From: Methylorubrum populi
GTDB lineage: Bacteria; Pseudomonadota; Alphaproteobacteria; Rhizobiales; Beijerinckiaceae
Direction: 5' to 3'
DNA: 47,569 bases
Assembly: GCA_020741775.1 (NCBI GenBank)
Contig: DYYG01000062.1
Span: forward strand, 1-47,569
Shown: positions 32,763-41,410 of the stretch, one piece after another
How positions within the stretch are numbered: the first letter of the stretch is position 1
Layout: every line of letters starts with the position of its first letter
The notes under the pieces: model-generated
Told to the model about the DNA's origin: nothing
Databases searched by the model: none
What the model saw: the letters and a program-made list of their open reading frames with translations, nothing else
Made by a program: the position numbers and the translations under genes

Positions 32763-35366
32763 TCATGCAGGGATTGCAGCCATCTCCTCCGCTTCGCCGA
32801 CGATCACCGTATTGCGCTCCACCCGCAGCACGGCGTCGAACGGGGCCTGCCGGTTCAGGGTGGCCTCGTCGGGCAGGCAGACGATCAGGCCGGCTCCGGC
32901 CCGCAGGGCCCGCAGGCGCTCGACGCGGGCGGTGATCTCGTCGGGCTTGCGGTCGTCGAGGGACAGGCCCACCACGAGGATGTCGGGCCGGCGCACGAGG
33001 CAGCGGACGAACTCGATCGCCACCCGCTCGCGCGGGCCGATGGCCCCCTCCCCCAGCACCGCGCGCTGGCCCTGGCCGGCCCCCGCCGCGCCCGCCTCGA
33101 TGCGGGTGGCGAGGCCGAGCCGGTAGACGGTGGGCTCCAGCCCCTGCTCGGCCAGCACCCGGCGCACCAGGGCCCGCACCCGGGCCTCCGCCCCTGCCTC
33201 GCCTTGGGTGATGCGCCCGAACAGCAGATTCTCTTCCAGGCTCGCGGCGGCGGTGAGCCGGGAGGGATCGTAGAACTCGACCTTCTCGCGGTAGCGCGGC
33301 GGCAGCAGGGCCGCGAAGGAGTGACGCACGGCCACGAGACGCTCCTCCAGGCTCGCGTCGATCAGGCCGAAGCGGTGCCGCGTCTCGCTGTAGCGCAGGG
33401 CCAGCCCGATCAGGCGCTCCCGGTCGCGATGGCCGGCCGGTCCCCGCCGGAAGCCGCGGGCATCGGGCTGGCGCGCGATCAGATCCTCGAAATAGCCCCG
33501 CTCCGCCGCCGGGAACAGCGAGAAGGTCTCGAACAGGGGATGGTCGTCGGGCAGATCCGCGAAGATCTCCACGGTGGAGCGGGCGACCTGCAGGCCGACA
33601 TCGGCGAGAGTCCGGGTGAGATCCTCCGCCTCCAGCACGGCCCGGAGATAGGGGTGGGCGGCGAGCCGGCTCTCCGAGAAGGCCGGGCCGACGGCCTCGC
33701 CGAACAGGATGTTCTCGCCGATCGTGGCCTGATGGTTGTAGCGGGCAGGGTCGAAGGGCTCGACCAGCCGGGCCATGCCCTCGGCCGCCAGGGCCTCGCG
33801 CACGGCCCGGCGGGCATCCACCACCGCCGCGGCGGTGGCCGGGTCGTCCTCGGGGTCGACGGAGGCTTCCAGCCCCCGCTCGTAGACGAAGGCGTCGAGG
33901 CCGGTGAGCTTGAGGATGGCGATCCGCTCGGCCAGTCCCGAGGCCTCGCGGTCGCCGCTGCGGGCGCCGTAGAGCAGGTTCTGCCGCAGGGTTCCCTCGA
34001 TCAGGATCGCCTCGGAGCCGGCGAGCGCAATCCGTCGGGCGCGCTCGGCGGAGTCGAAGGCGCGCAGATCGGTGCCGCCATAGGTCACGGCGCCGGCGGT
34101 GGGTTCGATCTGCCCGGCGAGGAGCGCGGCGAGCGCCCGCGATCCGCTGCCGCGATGGCCGACGATCGCCACATGCGCCGGCATCGGCAGGGCGAGATCG
34201 ACGCCGGTCAGCCGCTCGCCGCTGCCGGGATCGTAGGCGCCGACCCCCCGGGCCACGAGATTCCCGGCGGCCGGAAACGGCGCCGTGTACCGCGGCAGGT
34301 CCCCCGGTAAGCGGGGACCGAGGGCGCTCAGGGTGTCGGCGATGGTGCGGAACAGGGGCGCCACCACCCGGTACTGGTTCCACAGCTGCAGGCTGAGGGC
34401 GACCAGGGTCGCGGCGAGGGCGAAGGCGCCGGCTGCGGCGGCGAGGGCGCCGGGCAGGACGTTGTCGGCCTCCGTCGCCGCCTCGCCCTGCCACAGGGCG
34501 GTGGCGACGAGAAGAGCCGGTAGGATCACGATGAGGGCGAGAGCGGGGGCGCGGGCATAGGCGAGCCGCGCCTCGGCCCGCACCAGGGTGGTGCGGGCGG
34601 CCCGCGCCCGCAGCCCCAGGCGCCGCCGCTCGAAAGCCGCCGCGCCGTGGGCGCGCACCGCCGGCATCCGCCGGATCAGGTCGCGCAGCCCGGCCTCGGT
34701 CGCGGCGGTATCGGCCCGGCGCAGGCCCCGGCGGGCGGCGGTGCGGCTCGCCAGCAGCGCCCGGGCGAGGCCGACCGCCGCCAGCAGCAGGGCCGTGACC
34801 GGGACGAGGCGGGGGGCGGCGAGTTCCGCCATCACCAGGGCGAGCAGGATCGCGGCCAGGGTCAGCCCCGGAACGACGATGCCGACGGCGGAGAGCTGGC
34901 CCATCCGCGCCAGCGCCTGCCCGACGAGGCCGGGAAGGGCGCGCAGATCCTCCCGCGCGCCGGGGGGCGAGGCGAGGATGGCGTCGGTGGCCCGTGCCCG
35001 CAGCCGTGCCATGGCCCGCGCCTGAACGGAGAAACAGAGATAGGCGATCGCGGCGCCGAGCACGGCCAGCAGCAGGGCCGCGGCAGCCAGCGACGTCAGG
35101 GCGATCAGCGGCAATTCGGTGGGCGCGAGGCTCCATCCCTGCAACAGGATCGGTGCCTCGCTCTCGTGATGCCCCGGCAGCGGCAGGGCGATCCGCAGGA
35201 AGGGCAGCGATTCCGGGGTACTGCGGGTGAGGACGGCGATGAGGTCGCGCAGGCATAGCAGCACGAACAGGGCGAGCGGCGTGCCGAGCCCGACCGCCAG
35301 CCCGAGCGCCGCCGCGTGGCGCCGCGGCGACGAGGCCCAGGCGAACAGGATGGGATCACGCTCCAT
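32763..35366 (-). CDS. ABC-exporter-like membrane protein with highly degenerate nucleotide-binding domain
   Basis: An 867-residue protein laid out like a half ABC exporter: membrane segments (about 20-45, 86-112, 160-205, 273-330), then a nucleotide-binding-like domain from about 370. Key ATPase motifs are broken. The Walker A position reads GHRGSGSR (403-410), with Ser in place of the essential Lys. There is no LSGGQ; the corresponding region reads GAIGPRERVAIEF. The Walker B position reads ILVVGLSLDD without the DE pair. Between Walker A and signature is an insertion of about 250 residues. The post-Q-loop motif appears three times: LRQNLLYG (460), IGENILFG (549) and LEENLLFG (710). ATP hydrolysis seems unlikely; a scaffold or regulatory role is possible. 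Divergent from the ActCD-like gene. Confidence 0.8.
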   Translation of the reverse strand: MERDPILFAWASSPRRHAAALGLAVGLGTPLALFVLLCLRDLIAVLTRSTPESLPFLRIALPLPGHHESEAPILLQGWSLAPTELPLIALTSLAAAALLLAVLGAAIAYLCFSVQARAMARLRARATDAILASPPGAREDLRALPGLVGQALARMGQLSAVGIVVPGLTLAAILLALVMAELAAPRLVPVTALLLAAVGLARALLASRTAARRGLRRADTAATEAGLRDLIRRMPAVRAHGAAAFERRRLGLRARAARTTLVRAEARLAYARAPALALIVILPALLVATALWQGEAATEADNVLPGALAAAAGAFALAATLVALSLQLWNQYRVVAPLFRTIADTLSALGPRLPGDLPRYTAPFPAAGNLVARGVGAYDPGSGERLTGVDLALPMPAHVAIVGHRGSGSRALAALLAGQIEPTAGAVTYGGTDLRAFDSAERARRIALAGSEAILIEGTLRQNLLYGARSGDREASGLAERIAILKLTGLDAFVYERGLEASVDPEDDPATAAAVVDARRAVREALAAEGMARLVEPFDPARYNHQATIGENILFGEAVGPAFSESRLAAHPYLRAVLEAEDLTRTLADVGLQVARSTVEIFADLPDDHPLFETFSLFPAAERGYFEDLIARQPDARGFRRGPAGHRDRERLIGLALRYSETRHRFGLIDASLEERLVAVRHSFAALLPPRYREKVEFYDPSRLTAAASLEENLLFGRITQGEAGAEARVRALVRRVLAEQGLEPTVYRLGLATRIEAGAAGAGQGQRAVLGEGAIGPRERVAIEFVRCLVRRPDILVVGLSLDDRKPDEITARVERLRALRAGAGLIVCLPDEATLNRQAPFDAVLRVERNTVIVGEAEEMAAIPA

Positions 35367-35893
35367 CGGTTCTCCGGGCACCCGGCGACGGGTTCGCTGC
35401 GGTGGGATGCGGCATCGAAGGGGATTCGCGGCGGGGTGGAAGGGCGAACCGGCGGGTGGATGCGCCGGGCACCGGCGATGGGCGTCGCGGGCTTGCGCCC
35501 TCCATCGCACGGAAATGAGGCGGTGCAAGCCCGAGACGGGGATCGCCGCGCGGCATTCACGGCATGGCATTCGTCTCGAGCGCGCCCTCCGCCGGAGGGG
35601 CGACCGGCCCGCCGCCGGAGAGCGCATCGAAACAATGGCCCGGAGCCCATCCCGATTGCAACGCGGGCGGGATCGGCTCTAGTGCGGGAGAGCACACCGC
35701 GCACGGCCGATGCGCGCTTGCCCTTGCACGGCACGGGCTTCTCCGCGTCAGACCTCCCATCGGCGGTTCCGGCCGCCGTTCCTTCCCCGAAGCGGACCAT
35801 GCCGGATGGCCTCGCGAGACGTTGACTCCCCATTCCCGTTCTGGGCCGGGCCGAAGGGGCGGGCCGGGCAGATCGTGGGGAGCCGCTGAGACG
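35367..35893. other. Divergent intergenic region between ABC-like and ActCD-like genes
   Basis: This 527-bp gap should carry promoters for both sides. The ActCD frame stays open back to 35564, but residues there look non-coding (Gly/Pro/Ser/Arg-rich, no conserved motif). No repeat, RNA gene or clear promoter was recognised. Confidence 0.4.
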
Positions 35894-37747
35894 ATGGCCG
35901 CGCCGTCCCTCCCCCTCGCCGCTCCGGCGGATCCTCTCTACGGTGCCCCCGTCATCGGCCCGGGCGAGACATCGGCGTCCATCGGCGACAAGCTCGCCGG
36001 GAGCGTGCTGGCGCCGGCCCAGCGCGGATGGCGCGCCGCCGCCGCCGGGGCCGGAGCGCTGATCCTCGCCTGTGCCGGCCTGCGATGGACGCTGGCCCCC
36101 GCCCTCCTCGACGGGACGGGCGCCGGCTGGTGGATCGGGCTCGCCGCCGGCGGCCTGCTGATCTCCGGGCTGCTGCTGCTCGCCGGTGTGGAATGGCGCG
36201 GCGGGATATCCCGCCTGACCCAGACCGCCGCCCTCCTCTGCGCCGGCCTCGCCGCGCTTCATCCGGCGGCCATCCGCCCGATCGACAGCGCCGGTCTGCT
36301 GGCGGCGAGCCTCGGCCTGTGGGCGGTGGCGCTCCTGCCGGATCTGGCAGTGCTGCGGGACCGGCTCGCCGGACAGCCGGAGACCCTCCGGACCCGTCTC
36401 TACCGCGCCGCCGCGTCCGGCTGGCGCGGCTCGGCGATGCAATGGCTGGTTTGGGAGCGAGCCTGCCGGGGGCTCGCCCTCGTCGGCATCGTCGTGGCGG
36501 TGGCCGTGCTGACGGATCTCGCCCTGGCCTTCTCCCCCTCGATCGACCGGCACAATACCCTGCGGCCCGTCGCCCTGCTGGTCGAGGCCGTGCTCTCCGG
36601 CGCGGGGCTGATGGCCGCCCTCGCCGTGGCCCTGCGCCGGTTTCAAGGCCTCGACGGCCTCATCACCGGCCGGCATCTCGACATTCTCGGCCGGCTGATC
36701 CTCGCCTTCGGGCTCGCGGCGCTCTACTGCCATGTGACCGACGGGGTGACCGCTCTCCTCTACGGCGATGCGGACGAGCGGGCGGCCCTGGCGCGCCGGC
36801 TTCTCGGCGACGCGGCCCCGGCCTTCTGGAGCCTGATGATCGCCGGCCTCTTGCCCACGCAACTGTTCTGGATCGGCGCCGTGCGGCGCAGTGCCCCGGC
36901 CCTCGGCCTGATCGGCGCCGTCGTCGCCGCCGGTCTTCGGGCGGATCGGGGCGCGATCACCCTGGCGGAGGCGGGCGCGACCGGAAGCGGGCATGTGAGC
37001 GCTCTCCCGGACGCCCTCTTGGTCCCCTTCTTGGACGGGCTTGCGGGGGCGGCCGCCTTCCTCGGCCCCGTCGGCCTGTTCATCCTCGGCCTGCTCCTGA
37101 TCCTGCGTCTCGTGCCGCCGGTCTCGATCGCCGAGGCGCGGCACCTCGCCCTGGCCCGCAATGCCGGTGCCGGGCCGGTTCACCCCGAGCCGATGCCTGC
37201 GAGCCGCGCGGGTCTCGGCGCCGTCTTCGCCTCGGAGGCCGGCCTTGCCGAGGCGGCCCGGGGGCTCTCGGTCCTCGAACGCCCGCCGCGGCTCGATGCC
37301 TTCGGCCCCGTACCATTGCCGGAGGCCGCCGCGGCCCTGCACCGGGAGGAGCGCACCGTGTCTCGCCTCGCGCTCCTCGGCGCGGGACTCGGTGCCGGGC
37401 TGTTCCTCACCGTACAGGGGGCGGGCGCGGGGCTGCCTGCCGCTTCCGAGGCGACCGCTTCGTCCTGGGCGCTGCTAGCGCTGCCGGCGGCTTGCGCCGC
37501 GGCCCTGGGCGCCGCCATCGGCATCGGGCTCGCTCTCGCCTTCGCCCTGCCTGTGTTCACCGTGCGGATGGGCCGACCCCATTTCGCTCCGCCGCCCGGT
37601 CTCGGTGAGTGTTTCGTGCTGACGGTCCTGCCGTCCGCCGGCTCCTCCGATCCGGCCGCCCTGATACGTCGCCTGCGCGGTTTGCCCGAATTCGCAGGGC
37701 GGCCGCTGGCCGTCTATGGTCCGGTTGCCTCGGAGCCCCGGCGGTGA
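35894..37747 (+). CDS. Fusion of ActC-like (NrfD-family) and ActD-like (DUF3341) membrane domains of alternative complex III
   Basis: A 617-residue multi-pass membrane protein. Residues about 45-415 match ActC, the NrfD-family quinol subunit of alternative complex III. PDLAVLRDRLAG (149-160) and SGWRGSAMQWLVWERA (175-190) align with ActC's conserved PDLA-RD and GWRGS elements. TGRHLDILGRLILAFGLAAL (258-277) aligns with its HLD-LGK helix. Residues about 439-610 match ActD (DUF3341): LGAVFASEAGLAEAARGL, RLDAFGPVPLPE, two membrane helices, then the PVFTVRMGRPHF segment. ActC and ActD are normally separate. Several usual quinone-site residues are altered, so activity is uncertain. The next gene overlaps its stop by 4 bp. 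Confidence 0.72.
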   Translation: MAAPSLPLAAPADPLYGAPVIGPGETSASIGDKLAGSVLAPAQRGWRAAAAGAGALILACAGLRWTLAPALLDGTGAGWWIGLAAGGLLISGLLLLAGVEWRGGISRLTQTAALLCAGLAALHPAAIRPIDSAGLLAASLGLWAVALLPDLAVLRDRLAGQPETLRTRLYRAAASGWRGSAMQWLVWERACRGLALVGIVVAVAVLTDLALAFSPSIDRHNTLRPVALLVEAVLSGAGLMAALAVALRRFQGLDGLITGRHLDILGRLILAFGLAALYCHVTDGVTALLYGDADERAALARRLLGDAAPAFWSLMIAGLLPTQLFWIGAVRRSAPALGLIGAVVAAGLRADRGAITLAEAGATGSGHVSALPDALLVPFLDGLAGAAAFLGPVGLFILGLLLILRLVPPVSIAEARHLALARNAGAGPVHPEPMPASRAGLGAVFASEAGLAEAARGLSVLERPPRLDAFGPVPLPEAAAALHREERTVSRLALLGAGLGAGLFLTVQGAGAGLPAASEATASSWALLALPAACAAALGAAIGIGLALAFALPVFTVRMGRPHFAPPPGLGECFVLTVLPSAGSSDPAALIRRLRGLPEFAGRPLAVYGPVASEPRR

Positions 37748-38928
37748 GCGTGCAGGAGAAGGGTGGCGCGGCCCGCAAGGCGGCGGGGGCGAAATCCGCC
37801 CGCGGCTACTTTCTCGATCCGGCCCGGCGTCCGGCGGCGGCCTTCGCGGTCGGCCTCGGCTGCCTGCTCGCCGCTCTCCATCTCGCCGGATTCGCCAAGC
37901 TCGCGCCGTCCTACCTCGCCGCCTGGACCTGCCTCCTCGCCCTGCCCGCGGGGGCCCTGCCCGTCGTGATCATGATCGAGAGGGCGGATGCGTGGCGTCC
38001 GCAACCGGAGACCGCCCTGCTCGAAACCCTGCGCGGCCTGCTGGCGCTGATGCCGGTGGCGGCTCTGCTCAGCCTGCCGATCCCTTTCGCCGCCGCCCTG
38101 CTCTACCCGGCCTCGCCGGAGGTGCCGTTCGGCCTGTCCCGGATGCCGGCTTTGTTCCTGGCCGGGCGCCTCGGCCTCTACTTCTCCCTCTGGACCGGCC
38201 TCGCCCTGCTCTTCGCCCGCCGGGGGGGCGAGCCCTGGGGCAAGGCCGGGCGCATCGATGACGGGCGCGCCGTGCTCGGCCTCGGCCTTCATACCGTGAT
38301 CGGAACGCTCGCCGCCTTCGACCTCGTGATGACGGTCGGCATCGTCCCCGGCCTCCGCTTCCATGCCAGCGCCTTCGGCCTGCTGACGATGGCCGCCTGG
38401 GCGAGCCTCGCGCTCGCCGCCGCGATCCTCGTAGCGCCCCCGGATGTCGGCCCCGCCCGGCGGCGGCACGACCGGCTCACACCCCTGGCCGTCATGCTCC
38501 TGGTCTGGGCCGGCCTGCACGCGGTGCAGTTCCTGATGCTCGGGAGTGCCGCCGATCCGGCGGCCGCCGCCTGGTATCGTCTGCGGGGCGGCACCTCCGG
38601 CCGCGCCCTGATGCTGGCCGCCGCCGGCCTCGTGGCGTTGGCCGCCGGCCTGACCCTGCGCCCCGGCGAGAACCGGACGCGTCTGATCGCGGCACTCGCC
38701 GTCGGGATCCACCTCGCCGAGCTGTTCTGGTTCGTCACGCCCGCCTTCCGGGTCGGCTTCCGGCTCACCGTCACGGACAGTCTGGCACTTGCCGGCATTG
38801 CCGGGATGGCGGCGGGGCTGGCGCCGCTGGTCCGGCGCCTGTTCCCCGGCCTCGCCGTCACCCCCGCCTGGCCGGGACGCGAGCGCCGGAGCAGCGTCCC
38901 CGAGCCGGCGCGCGTGCCCGGACCGTGA
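37744..38928 (+). CDS. ActF-like membrane subunit of alternative complex III
   Basis: A 394-residue protein with about 10 membrane segments, resembling ActF, the second NrfD-like subunit of alternative complex III. LAPSYLAAWTCLLALPAG (53-70), the segment around ALLETLRGLLALMPVAAL and RMPALFLAGRLGLYFSLW (133-150) match ActF's first helices. FDLVMTVGIVPG (192-203) corresponds to its DWxMSLEP region, and GLHAVQFLML with AAWYRLRGG (257-283) to the QFL-WY-R region. The GTG at 37744 overlaps the previous stop (GTGA), indicating coupled translation. No ActA, ActB or ActE gene adjoins, so its redox partner is unknown. Confidence 0.72.
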   Translation: MSVQEKGGAARKAAGAKSARGYFLDPARRPAAAFAVGLGCLLAALHLAGFAKLAPSYLAAWTCLLALPAGALPVVIMIERADAWRPQPETALLETLRGLLALMPVAALLSLPIPFAAALLYPASPEVPFGLSRMPALFLAGRLGLYFSLWTGLALLFARRGGEPWGKAGRIDDGRAVLGLGLHTVIGTLAAFDLVMTVGIVPGLRFHASAFGLLTMAAWASLALAAAILVAPPDVGPARRRHDRLTPLAVMLLVWAGLHAVQFLMLGSAADPAAAAWYRLRGGTSGRALMLAAAGLVALAAGLTLRPGENRTRLIAALAVGIHLAELFWFVTPAFRVGFRLTVTDSLALAGIAGMAAGLAPLVRRLFPGLAVTPAWPGRERRSSVPEPARVPGP

Positions 38929-39074
38929 GCGGCTTCGCCTTGCCGGGCGAACCCCTCGACGATGCCGCTTTCGGGCGATTGTCCTGGGATGGCGCGTGCG
39001 GGACAGTTGTCGGCGGAGCGGAAGCTCCCTAATTTCGCGCTCCCTTTCGGCGCGGCGCGAAGCTCTCGACCCCC

Positions 39075-39899
39075 ATGTGCGAATTGCTCGGAATGAGCGC
39101 GAACGTGCCGACCGACATCCGGTTCTCCTTCGCCGCCCTGGCCCGACGCGGGGGCGAGACCGGTCCGCATGCCGACGGATGGGGCATCACCTTCTACGAG
39201 GGCCGTGGCTGCCGCGCGTTCCACGATCCCGAGCCGAGCGCCCGCTCGGAGCTGGCCAAGCTGCTGCGCCGCTACCCGATCAAGAGCCGCATCGTGGTGG
39301 CCCATGTGCGCAAGGCCAATCGCGGCCGCGTCAGCCTGGAGAACACCCACCCCTTCTCACGGGAATTGTGGGGCCGGCGCTGGACCTTCGCCCATAACGG
39401 CCAACTCAAGGGCGTGAAGCGCCTGAGCCTGGGGCGCTTCGAGCCGATCGGCACCACCGACAGCGAGCATGCCTTCTGCTGGATCCTGTCGCAGTTGCAG
39501 GAGCGTTTCCCCAAACCGCCCCGGCCGGCGGCCCTGGAGGCGGCGATCGCGGACTATGCCCTCGCCCTGTCGGAACTCGGCGTGTTCAACATGCTGCTCA
39601 GCGACAGCCGTATGCTCTATGCCCATTGCGGCAAGCGGCTCTGCTATCTCACCCGGCGCGCGCCGTTCGGCACCGCGACCCTGATCGACGAGGATTGGCG
39701 GGTCGATTTCGCGCAGGAAACCACCGAGACCGACATCGTCACGGTGATCGCGACCCGGGCCCTCACCCGCGACGAGACCTGGACCGAGCTGGAGCGCGGC
39801 GACACCCTGGTGCTGACCGACGGCGCGGTGCGGGTGCTGAAGGGGGCGCAGCCGGTGTCGCGGCGCCGGCCGGCTCCCGAGATACGCGGCGCGGCCTGA
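39075..39899 (+). CDS. Class II glutamine amidotransferase (YafJ-like)
   Basis: Ntn-hydrolase-type glutaminase domain protein of 274 residues. Cys2 right after the initiator Met (MCELLGMSANVPTD) is the catalytic nucleophile after Met removal. HADGWGITFYEG, VAHVRKANRG and FAHNGQL supply the oxyanion hole and glutamine site. No synthetase domain is attached, as in YafJ/EgtC-like proteins. The start is fixed by the need for Cys2. Upstream spacing from the ActF-like gene is 146 bp, so it may be separately transcribed. Substrate and role unknown. Confidence 0.9.
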   Translation: MCELLGMSANVPTDIRFSFAALARRGGETGPHADGWGITFYEGRGCRAFHDPEPSARSELAKLLRRYPIKSRIVVAHVRKANRGRVSLENTHPFSRELWGRRWTFAHNGQLKGVKRLSLGRFEPIGTTDSEHAFCWILSQLQERFPKPPRPAALEAAIADYALALSELGVFNMLLSDSRMLYAHCGKRLCYLTRRAPFGTATLIDEDWRVDFAQETTETDIVTVIATRALTRDETWTELERGDTLVLTDGAVRVLKGAQPVSRRRPAPEIRGAA

Positions 39900-39913
39900 G
39901 ACCGCTGCCGATT

Positions 39914-39931
39914 TGCCGCATTTTCGCGGCA
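39914..39931 (+). terminator. Weak stem-loop after the amidotransferase gene
   Basis: TGCCGC and GCGGCA form a 6-bp stem around ATTTTC, 14 bp after the stop. No T-run follows. It may be a weak terminator or simply the start of the sigma-factor promoter region. Confidence 0.3.
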
Positions 39932-40142
39932 GAGTGGCACGGCCATCTCAAGAATCCGGCAGAAATCGGCAACACCCTGCCGGAGCTGTGGGCAAGCTTG
40001 GCCGTATTTGTCGCGATGCGGGTGTCTTCGGCCCGGCAATGCGCTACAACTATGTTAAGGACCGCGTCCGATGCTGCCTTGAGCCGCCACCGGCGGCGCG
40101 CCGTCTCCGAGACTGCATAGAAAGCCCGATCGCGAAGAGCCC

Positions 40143-40877
40143 ATGCGCAACGACACCGAAGCGACCCTGGATCGTCCCGCGATGACCGATGGCCGTCCCA
40201 AGCTGTCCGACACGATCCGCACCCATCTCGGCGACCACCTGCGCAGCGTCTACGAGACGCTCGGTGCGAGCGAGGACACGCCGGCCCGCTTCGCCGAACT
40301 GATCGGCAAGCTCGAAGCAGCTCTCAAGGCTCAGGGCGAGCGGGTCGATCCGGATTTCCGCAACGGGCTCCTGGCCGCAGTTCCGTCCCTGCGCGCCTTC
40401 GCCCTGTCGCTGACCTCGAACCCGGCCCGCTCCGACGACCTCGTGCAGGACACCCTGCTCAAGGGCTGGCAGCACCGCGCTCGCTTCCAGCCGGGCACCA
40501 ATCTCAATGCGTGGCTGTTCACGATCCTGCGCAACATCTTCTACTCGGACCACCGCAAGCGCGTGCGCGAGGTCGAGGATCAGGACGGCTCCTACGCCGC
40601 CCGTCTCGCCACCGCGCCGCATCAGGGCGACCGGCTCGATGTCGAGGATCTGCAGAGCGCACTGGCCAAGCTGCCGCCCGACCAGCGGGAAGCCCTGGTC
40701 CTGGTGGGTGCGGAGGGGGTCTCCTACGAGGAGGCCGCCACCATCATGGGCTGCAAGGTCGGCACGGTGAAGAGCCGCGTCAGTCGCGCCCGTGGCCGGC
40801 TGGCGGAACTCCTCGGCTATGACGAGGAGGATCTCGGTTCCGACCGCTTCATCCAGTCGGCGATGCCCGACGCCTGA
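40143..40877 (+). CDS. NepR-EcfG fusion: general stress response sigma factor with N-terminal anti-sigma-like domain
   Basis: A 244-residue ECF15/EcfG-type sigma factor with an extra N-terminus. Residues about 70-140 are region 2 (SDDLVQDTLLKGWQ, NLNAWLFTILRNIFYSDHRK). Residues about 165-222 are region 4 (LAKLPPDQREALVLVGAEGV, CKVGTVKSRVSRARGRLAEL). These match EcfG closely. Residues about 22-63 look like NepR, the anti-sigma that clamps EcfG: IRTHLGDHLRSVYETL, then TPARFAELIGKLEAALK, compared with NepR's LRxVYD and PDRFxxLLxxLD helices. Usually nepR is a separate gene. No phyR is in the window. Several ecfG and nepR paralogues are known in Methylobacterium. ATG 40143 is used; ATG 40182 would still keep the NepR part. 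Confidence 0.85.
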   Translation: MRNDTEATLDRPAMTDGRPKLSDTIRTHLGDHLRSVYETLGASEDTPARFAELIGKLEAALKAQGERVDPDFRNGLLAAVPSLRAFALSLTSNPARSDDLVQDTLLKGWQHRARFQPGTNLNAWLFTILRNIFYSDHRKRVREVEDQDGSYAARLATAPHQGDRLDVEDLQSALAKLPPDQREALVLVGAEGVSYEEAATIMGCKVGTVKSRVSRARGRLAELLGYDEEDLGSDRFIQSAMPDA

Positions 40878-41410
40878 GAGGCGTCCGATCGATCATCCCG
40901 GTCCCGTCCACGCAACGGGTGAAGCCCTTGGGGGCAGGTTCCCCGGGCGACCGATTGCATGGGGTTTGACTGGGCTGACGTGCGGTTGGGCGGGACGGGA
41001 GCCGTCTCCGCGCCGGAGACCGTCCGACGCTGCCGGCCTGCCTGTTCGATGCCCGTCTCATGCTCGGCTGATACGGCTGCTCGGGAACGAGCCGTCAACA
41101 CATCGCCCGCGCCGAGGCCTGGAGGTCGCTCGCACGGCGTGATGACGAGGGTAAAGCACCCGCTCTGACCGTGCCGTGACCTGTCGGCGCTTCCGCGATG
41201 AGTTTTTGTGAAAAGAGCGGACGGTGCAGGAGGGCAGACCCGCCGCGCGCATTCGCGTGCTTTCGGCGGGATCTCATCGCGACAGGCACGAAGGGCTTTG
41301 TTGCCTCTGCCACGAGTCCCTGCCGATCCGGGCGGCCTGGATCTGCCTCTTGCTGCCGCGCAGGCTTGCGGCGTTCGGACCAGCTGTTCCAGCCGGTCCG
41401 GTATCCGGAC
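40878..41410. other. Intergenic region between sigma factor and mucR
   Basis: A 533-bp stretch between convergent genes with no supported gene. GTCCGG-TAT-CCGGAC at 41396-41410 is a small hairpin directly after the mucR stop on the minus strand. The only open frames are short and low-complexity. A small RNA cannot be ruled out. Confidence 0.35.

Noticed and set aside
31444..35256. One 1270-codon minus-strand frame joining the YafK-like protein to upstream sequence
   Set aside because: Only the part from 32676 has homology and a signal peptide; the upstream part is the ABC-like gene read in another frame.
32763..35366. Frameshift or pseudogene explanation for the degenerate ABC protein
   Set aside because: The frame is intact over 867 codons with ordered membrane and domain segments, and the other frames do not restore Walker or signature motifs.
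35105..37342. 745-codon minus-strand frame opposite the ActCD-like gene
   Set aside because: Composition is Gly/Glu/Arg/Gln-rich with no domain, and the plus-strand frame has strong family motifs.
39900..40142. EcfG-type promoter (GGAAC, then GTT) for autoregulation of the sigma factor
   Set aside because: No GGAAC element is present in the upstream 243 bp.
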